Source: Elusimicrobiota bacterium (GTDB lineage Bacteria > Elusimicrobiota > Elusimicrobia > UBA1565 > JACRDR01). Taken from it: a stretch of 64,000 nt of DNA. Shown piece by piece: positions 59,594-64,000 of this stretch. Position numbers and translations under genes: made by a program. Numbering within the stretch: position 1 is the first letter of the stretch; each line of letters starts with the position of its first letter. The DNA is taken from assembly GCA_016194745.1 (NCBI GenBank), contig JACQBA010000019.1, positions 184,923-248,922 on the forward strand. The letters are read 5' to 3'. The notes beneath the pieces were generated by a model. That model was not told the DNA's origin. It saw only the letters and a program-made list of their open reading frames with translations, and did not search any database.

Positions 59594-60670
59594 ATGAACC
59601 AGCGCATGTTGTCGTCCTTGGCGGCCGGAGGGCTTGCCTTGCTTCCGGTGATCGCCAACGCGGATGTTCTAAATTTGGACCGCGCCTACGCCGAGGGAGA
59701 GGCGCGGATCGAGAAGGTCGCAGTCGACGGAGCCGCTCCTTGGGGGACGGACAAGACCGTCGTCTCCTCCCCGCACGTGATCGCGGGTGTATTCAAGAAG
59801 ATGGGAGACGGCGACGCGGACACCAAGGGCTTGGGCAAGGACATCCGCTGGAGCTTCCCTAAGAACCGCTTCGCCAGTTCCATCGGAGACAACTACGACA
59901 AGCTGACGGCGGAGATCAGCGCTCTCAAGGACTACTATAAGGACAAGTTCGAGGCGCTCGAGAAGTCCGGGGAGCCGACGAAGCTCAACGAGTGGTTCGC
60001 CCAAAACGGCTTCGGCATCAAGCTCGGCGCGATGCCCAAAGGGTCCATCGCCTCCGGCGCGATCCTCAAGATCCCCGTCGAGTGGGCCATCGCGGGCACG
60101 ACGATCGAAAAGTTCGAACTCGCGGGCGGCAAGGGAGCGGTTCCCGGCGCCTACCTTAAGAAGGGCGTCTCCATCTTCAAGACCGCCGACGGCCAGTTCG
60201 TGGCCCAGCTCGCGACCAAGAAGGAAGGCCAGCGAGTCTTCATGACGCGCTACAGCGGTCCGGTCGAGGAGGACAGCGCGACGTTCGCCATCGATCTCGC
60301 GCAGAAGATCGCCTCCACGATGAAGCCCAATTGGGACAGCCACACCGGCGTCCAGTTCCCGAAGACCAAATACGACAAGAAGGGCCCCGTCCCGCAGCTC
60401 ATCGGCGCGACGACCATGTCCGACAGCGGGCAGGAATACAAGATCGTGCAATTCCAGCTTCAGCAGCGCCTCTTGATCAACCATAAGGGCGCGCGCGCGG
60501 AAGCGGCCGCCGGCGGCGGCGCGGTGGTGACGTCCGTTCCCCGCGTGTTCCCGCCGCTCGTGATCAACGGACCGTTCCTCGTGTGGTTCGAGGTCAACGG
60601 CGTCACGGCCTTCGCGGCCGTCGTGTCCCGAGAGCACATGGAAGACCCGGGCGACTTCCCGACCCAATAG
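59594..60670 (+). CDS. Secreted hypothetical protein
   Basis: 358 residues from ATG 59594, with AGGAG 6 bases upstream; an earlier in-frame ATG at 59537 lacks one. Signal peptide MLSSLAAGGLALLPVIANA. The mature part contains Lys-rich segments (ISALKDYYKDKFEALEKSGEPTKLNEWF) and strands (FVAQLATKKEGQRVFMTRYSG; GPFLVWFEVNGVTAFAAVVSREHM). No Cys is visible. No family recognised. Confidence 0.68.
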   Translation: MNQRMLSSLAAGGLALLPVIANADVLNLDRAYAEGEARIEKVAVDGAAPWGTDKTVVSSPHVIAGVFKKMGDGDADTKGLGKDIRWSFPKNRFASSIGDNYDKLTAEISALKDYYKDKFEALEKSGEPTKLNEWFAQNGFGIKLGAMPKGSIASGAILKIPVEWAIAGTTIEKFELAGGKGAVPGAYLKKGVSIFKTADGQFVAQLATKKEGQRVFMTRYSGPVEEDSATFAIDLAQKIASTMKPNWDSHTGVQFPKTKYDKKGPVPQLIGATTMSDSGQEYKIVQFQLQQRLLINHKGARAEAAAGGGAVVTSVPRVFPPLVINGPFLVWFEVNGVTAFAAVVSREHMEDPGDFPTQ

Positions 60671-60694
60671 CCCGACGCAGCCGCACCCGATCGA

Positions 60695-60719
60695 GAGGCC
60701 CCGCGCGAAGCGGGGCCTC
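60695..60719. terminator. Bidirectional terminator hairpin
   Basis: Perfect 10-base arms GAGGCCCCGC/GCGGGGCCTC with a 5-base loop, between two convergent genes, followed by CATCGTTT. Confidence 0.7.
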
Positions 60720-60732
60720 CATCGTTTCCGGC

Positions 60733-61245
60733 CTAGCGGAGGGGAGACGGGATGTCGAAAGCGAGCGCTTGACCGCGCTCCAGTTTGCGCCGCGCGGATG
60801 CGCCGGCGGGAAGCTCGAGGACGTACTGCGCCAGGGCGCCCCGCCGGGCGAGGTTGGCCTCGGGCGTGTCCGGCGCAGACCGCGGCACGTCCTTGAAGAC
60901 GGCCGTGATGCGCTTGTCGCGGCCGATGAAGATCATGTCGAGGTCCACCAGCGTATTCTTCATCCAAAAATGGATCGGAGCCTCTTCGGCGAAGACGAAC
61001 AGCATGCCGTAGTCCGGCGGCAGGGACGTGCGGTTCATGAGGCCGTACTCGCGCGTCTGCGGCGTCAGGGCCAGCTCGACGGCGATCGAGCTGCCGTCGG
61101 GGAACGCGAGCGTCGTCTTCGGCAGGGCGGGAGGGGATTCCCGCGCGCCGGAGGACCCAGGCGCGGATTTCTTGCCGCAGCCGCCCGCGCATAGGGAAAC
61201 AGCGACCGCGACCGAAAAGAACGCGCCGCGCCGTGCTCCGAACAT
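60733..61245 (-). CDS. DUF192-family lipoprotein
   Basis: 170 residues. Lipobox SLCAGGC at about residue 23. DUF192 motifs: VELALTPQTREYGLMNRTSLPPDYGMLFVFAEEAPIHFWMKNTLVDLDMIFIGRDKRITAVFKDVPRSAPDTP and YVLELPAGASARRKLERGQAL. DUF192 proteins are small periplasmic beta-rich proteins of unknown function. TATAGT with a TGC extension lies 6 bases before the ATG. Confidence 0.9.
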   Translation of the reverse strand: MFGARRGAFFSVAVAVSLCAGGCGKKSAPGSSGARESPPALPKTTLAFPDGSSIAVELALTPQTREYGLMNRTSLPPDYGMLFVFAEEAPIHFWMKNTLVDLDMIFIGRDKRITAVFKDVPRSAPDTPEANLARRGALAQYVLELPAGASARRKLERGQALAFDIPSPLR

Positions 61246-61251
61246 GGCTCG

Positions 61252-61257
61252 ACTATA
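61252..61257 (-). promoter_or_regulatory. Extended -10 TGCTATAGT, leaderless spacing
   Basis: Minus strand TATAGT preceded by TGC and followed by 6 bases and ATG 61245. Confidence 0.52.
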
Positions 61258-61477
61258 GCAAGAGTCCCAACTTGCAATCTAGACCCGCGGTCCCAGCGGA
61301 TGATGAGCCGCTTTCCGCGGCGCGCGGAGCCGGAGGTCCCAACAGGCACGCCGTCCAGCGGCGTACTCTCGTCGCATGAGCACCCCAAAGGTCGCGCTCG
61401 AGTCCGTAAAACAGTACCATAAAGGCCCCGAACCTTTTATGGACTCGCCCGTATTATAGATAGGCACGGCGATCGGA

Positions 61478-62026
61478 ATGGAATCATCCGAAGCCTTTTC
61501 CGAGTTGATCCGGCGCTGCGCCGACAAAGCGTTTAATTTCGCTTTGAGACTGTCGGGCAACGAGCAGGACGCGCACGACCTCGTACAGGAGGCGTTTTCA
61601 CGGGCGTTCGAGCACCAGGATTCCTATGACCCACGCAGGCCGTTCGACGCTTGGCTGCACCGCATCCTCCGCAACATCTATCTGGACGAGGTGCGACGCT
61701 ACGGGCACACCCACTCAGTATCGCTGGACGCGCCGGCTCCGAGCGAGGACACGTCCTGGGACGAGATCCTTCCCGGGAAAGACCCTGAGCCGATCGAAGG
61801 ATTGACAAAGGAAGAGATGGAACGTATGGTACAAGAAGCGCTCTTGAGCCTGCCGATCCACTACCGGACGGCGATCACCCTTTGCGACATCGAGGGCGTG
61901 CCGTACGACAAGATGGGCGAGATCATGGACGTCCCGATCGGGACCGTGCGCTCGCGAATCCACCAAGGACGCGTGCTGATGCGCAAAGCGTTCGAAGAAT
62001 TGATGGACGGGAGAAAGAAAGGATGA
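61478..62026 (+). CDS. ECF RNA polymerase sigma factor (SigE/RpoE-like)
   Basis: 182 residues. Region 2 (FNFALRLSGNEQDAHDLVQEAFSRAFEHQDSYDPRRPFDAWLHRILRNIYLDEVRR) and region 4 (LLSLPIHYRTAITLCDIEGVPYDKMGEIMDVPIGTVRSRIHQGRVLMRKAF) are complete. Overlaps its cognate anti-sigma gene by 4 bases. Drives an envelope-stress regulon by analogy with RpoE. Confidence 0.93.
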   Translation: MESSEAFSELIRRCADKAFNFALRLSGNEQDAHDLVQEAFSRAFEHQDSYDPRRPFDAWLHRILRNIYLDEVRRYGHTHSVSLDAPAPSEDTSWDEILPGKDPEPIEGLTKEEMERMVQEALLSLPIHYRTAITLCDIEGVPYDKMGEIMDVPIGTVRSRIHQGRVLMRKAFEELMDGRKKG

Positions 62027-62484
62027 ACGCACACGACGCTTGGTATTCGATTTCAGCGTATATCGACGGGCAGCTTACTCTCGAGGAGATCTCCCGCGTC
62101 CGATCGCATCTCGACGGCTGCGAGTCCTGCTCCCGCGAGGCCGAGTCGCTGCGGAGGACGAAGAGCGTAACGGCCGCGCTCCCGCGGCGCGACGCGCCCT
62201 TGAGCCTCTTGTCGGAGCTCGATCGGAGATACGTCAGGCCTTCGGCCGGGCGCAGACTCCTCGCGGCGCTTCGCCTGCCCAAGGTCTGGGTTCCAGCCGG
62301 CGCCGCGGCCACCGCTCTGTTGTTCGCGGCGTTCTGGCTGGGCCGAAGCCGCTCCGAGGAGCTGCCGCTCGAGGCGCTGATGGCGGCTCACTCCCGCTAT
62401 ACCGCCGAGGCCCTCGTGCCGCACGGCGACCTCGTCGCGTCAAACTTCTCGGCTCAGCTGGCGGCCTATGAGGCTCAGCAATAA
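62023..62484 (+). CDS. Anti-sigma factor, zinc-finger (ZAS) type
   Basis: 153 residues. The N-terminal anti-sigma zinc finger carries H and CxxC in ISRVRSHLDGCESCSREAESL, with a preceding helix AWYSISAYIDGQLTLEE. One membrane helix (VWVPAGAAATALLFAAFWLG, about residues 87-106) and a periplasmic tail follow. It sequesters the sigma factor at the membrane; release would require proteolysis. Last 17 bases overlap the RseB-like gene. Confidence 0.88.
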   Translation: MNAHDAWYSISAYIDGQLTLEEISRVRSHLDGCESCSREAESLRRTKSVTAALPRRDAPLSLLSELDRRYVRPSAGRRLLAALRLPKVWVPAGAAATALLFAAFWLGRSRSEELPLEALMAAHSRYTAEALVPHGDLVASNFSAQLAAYEAQQ

Positions 62485-63814
62485 TCTAGCGAGCCTCCTT
62501 CCGGCCGTCCTCCTCGCCCTAGCCGCCCCGACCCCGGGCCGCGCCGCTCCGGCGCAGGCCGCTCCGGATCCCGTCGCGCTGCTCAACGAGGCGCTAAGTC
62601 CCGAGACCGCCTACCAGGCGAAGATGGTCGTAACGCATTGGTTCGGGCGACAGACCCGGACCGAGGAAGTGCGCTACACGTTCGATCCGCCGAACCACTA
62701 CCGCGCCGAGTTTCTCGATCCGTCCGGGGCGACCGAGCGCATCGTCGTAAGCGACGGGGAGCAGGAACTCATCGATTTCGTCAAACAGCATAAGGTCGTG
62801 AGGGGCGACGCGGTCAAGAGCCGCCAAAAGCTGATGAGCGAGGACGTCGAGCGCGATCTGCTGTTCAAAAACTACCGCGCGACGCTGTTGGGCACGGACA
62901 AGGTGGTGGGGAGAGTCACGTGGATCGTCGAGCTCCTGCCGATCGTCCCCGGCAAGCAGCACCAACGGCTGTTCATCGACAAGGAAACTCACGTGATCTT
63001 GGACAGCAAGCGCTACCGCCCCAACGGCAGCTTCGCCGTCCGTTCGCAATTCACGCAGTTCGATCCCATCAAGGACCTTCCGGACGAGATATTCCGCACC
63101 GTGCCGGACACGACGACGGCGGAGGCCTCGGGAGGGATCTCTCGGCCCGATTACATGACGATGGCGGAATTGGAACGCGCCGGCGGCAAGTCCCTCGGCC
63201 TTCCCCGCGAGCTTCCCGGGGGCTTCGAGTTCGAAAGCGGCGATTTCTTCGTCGTCAAGGGACACACGATTCGCCATCTGCGGTATACGGACGGGCTGAC
63301 CATCCTATCGCTCTTTCAGACCGACCAGCCGGTCCGCCAGCCGCGCGCCGCCGCCGACTCTGCGCCGCCGACGCCGAAACACCTCTCCGGATCGACCCCG
63401 CACTCGAGCGCGGGACGCGTCCTCCAATGGAAGGGCGGCGCCTGGCATTACACCCTGATGAGCGACATCTCGCAGGAGCTCATCACGCAGATCGCGGGCT
63501 CGCTCGGCCGCGCGCCCTCCGGGAAAAGCCCGGCGCCTTCGCCTTCCGCCGCCGTTGCGGGCGGCACCGGCTCCTCCGTCGCGCACTGGAACAAGACCGC
63601 CGGAACAATCGACGCCGTCGATCCCGCGGCGCGTCAGGTTCGCCTGCGCGACAAGTCCGGCCGCGTCGAGTCCTACACGCTCCAGGACGCCACCGAGATC
63701 ACCCGCAGCAAGACGAAGATACCGGCTGCGCAGCTCAAGCCGGGAGACAGAGTGCGGCTGCTGCGCTACGAGACCGAGTCGCGCATGGTGCAGAGGATAA
63801 TCCTCGCGCCGTAG
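62468..63814 (+). CDS. RseB-like periplasmic sigma-E regulator with extra C-terminal beta domain
   Basis: 448 residues. Signal peptide SLLPAVLLALAAPTPGRA. Residues 30-230 match the MucB/RseB lipoprotein-carrier-like domain (YQAKMVVTHWFGRQTRTEEVRYTFDPPNHYRAEFLDPSG, VVGRVTWIVELLPIVPGKQHQRLFIDKETHVILDSKRY). Residues 240-345 resemble the RseB C-terminal domain (LPRELPGGFEFESGDFF, HLRYTDGLTILSLFQ). A further 70 residues (GTIDAVDPAARQVRLRDKSGRV...DRVRLLRYETESRMV) look like a small DUF5666-type barrel not present in classical RseB. By analogy it senses envelope damage and binds the anti-sigma factor. Confidence 0.82.
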   Translation: MRLSNNLASLLPAVLLALAAPTPGRAAPAQAAPDPVALLNEALSPETAYQAKMVVTHWFGRQTRTEEVRYTFDPPNHYRAEFLDPSGATERIVVSDGEQELIDFVKQHKVVRGDAVKSRQKLMSEDVERDLLFKNYRATLLGTDKVVGRVTWIVELLPIVPGKQHQRLFIDKETHVILDSKRYRPNGSFAVRSQFTQFDPIKDLPDEIFRTVPDTTTAEASGGISRPDYMTMAELERAGGKSLGLPRELPGGFEFESGDFFVVKGHTIRHLRYTDGLTILSLFQTDQPVRQPRAAADSAPPTPKHLSGSTPHSSAGRVLQWKGGAWHYTLMSDISQELITQIAGSLGRAPSGKSPAPSPSAAVAGGTGSSVAHWNKTAGTIDAVDPAARQVRLRDKSGRVESYTLQDATEITRSKTKIPAAQLKPGDRVRLLRYETESRMVQRIILAP

Positions 63815-64000
63815 CGCACGCAGGACCCGTGTCAACTCACCGTAAAATGTTACCGAACGAGGTCGTTCGTCGTTAGCCGTTGTCTTCCTCCTTTTCGTCG
63901 TTAGGGCTTTGTGCCGTTGCCCTGGCGGTCATCTTGATCTATCTGTCGTGGCCGTGACGGTCGAGCCGTTGGACCGACGTTCGTTGTGCTTGTTCATCTA
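63815..64000. other. Intergenic end of window
   Basis: No gene. CGAACGA-GG-TCGTTCG at 63854-63869 is a perfect 7-base inverted repeat, perhaps part of a terminator or operator. Confidence 0.4.

Overview
The window is GC-rich, densely coded bacterial chromosome. It encodes a Gram-negative-type envelope: PorV/PorQ-like and other outer-membrane beta-barrels, a lipoprotein with a lipobox, many secreted proteins and a type IV pilin-like protein. No phage, insertion sequence, CRISPR array or rRNA was seen; there is one tRNA (His, GUG). The mixture of a short Elusimicrobiota-style pseudopilin, PorV-like protein, many lineage-specific secreted proteins and a derived def-fmt-rpe operon suggests an uncultured Elusimicrobiota-like bacterium. 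That assignment is inference, because no rRNA or marker tree is available here.

Layout. 1-4.3 kb: 5'-truncated murJ, then two overlapping genes for secreted proteins, one carrying a PEP-utiliser swivel-like domain that has lost its catalytic His. 4.3-13.5 kb: a three-gene MEMO/hydrolase operon, a gamma-glutamyltransferase lipoprotein, a MaoC-like protein, an amino-acid-type ABC binding protein and a secreted HExxH protein. 13.5-24.5 kb: methyltransferase, secreted VOC protein, AraC-GyrI regulator, tRNA-His, pilin, TPR protein, two Crp/Fnr regulators, and the nucleoside salvage operon punA-pdp-upp. 24.7-31.1 kb: an 11-gene minus-strand operon ptsN-def-fmt-PASTA-rpe-rpsP-khpA-trmD-rplS-rnhB-yraN. 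It looks like a shrunken version of the classic def-fmt-rsmB-stp-prkC-rsgA-rpe operon in which only the PASTA part of the kinase remains. 31-39.6 kb: tandem secreted paralogues, hemD-suhB, a large proline-rich surface protein built on a 60-bp DNA repeat, and a PorV-like protein.

39.8-51.3 kb is the highlight: a compact polyketide/fatty-acid synthase locus. A sigma70-like promoter precedes fabI, followed by a 2,704-residue synthase (KS-AT-KS-ACP-ACP-KR-DH), its Sfp-type phosphopantetheinyl transferase and a carboxyl-CoA carboxyltransferase, ending at a strong terminator. FabI probably supplies the enoyl reduction missing from the synthase, the transferase arms its carriers, and the carboxyltransferase supplies extender units. 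Both carriers have Thr where the phosphopantetheine Ser normally sits, and both ketosynthases retain complete Cys-His-His sets.

51.3-64 kb: a decayed outer-membrane protein pseudogene, a lipocalin-like/DMT-transporter group, typA preceded by a 33-residue membrane peptide gene, a peroxiredoxin, an Mrp/ApbC P-loop protein, and an ECF sigma/anti-sigma/RseB-like envelope-stress operon.

Two window-wide patterns stand out. At least ten genes have a -10-like hexamer 6 to 8 bases before the start codon, implying leaderless mRNAs. GGGCC/GGACC palindromic tracts also recur in many of the intergenic gaps.
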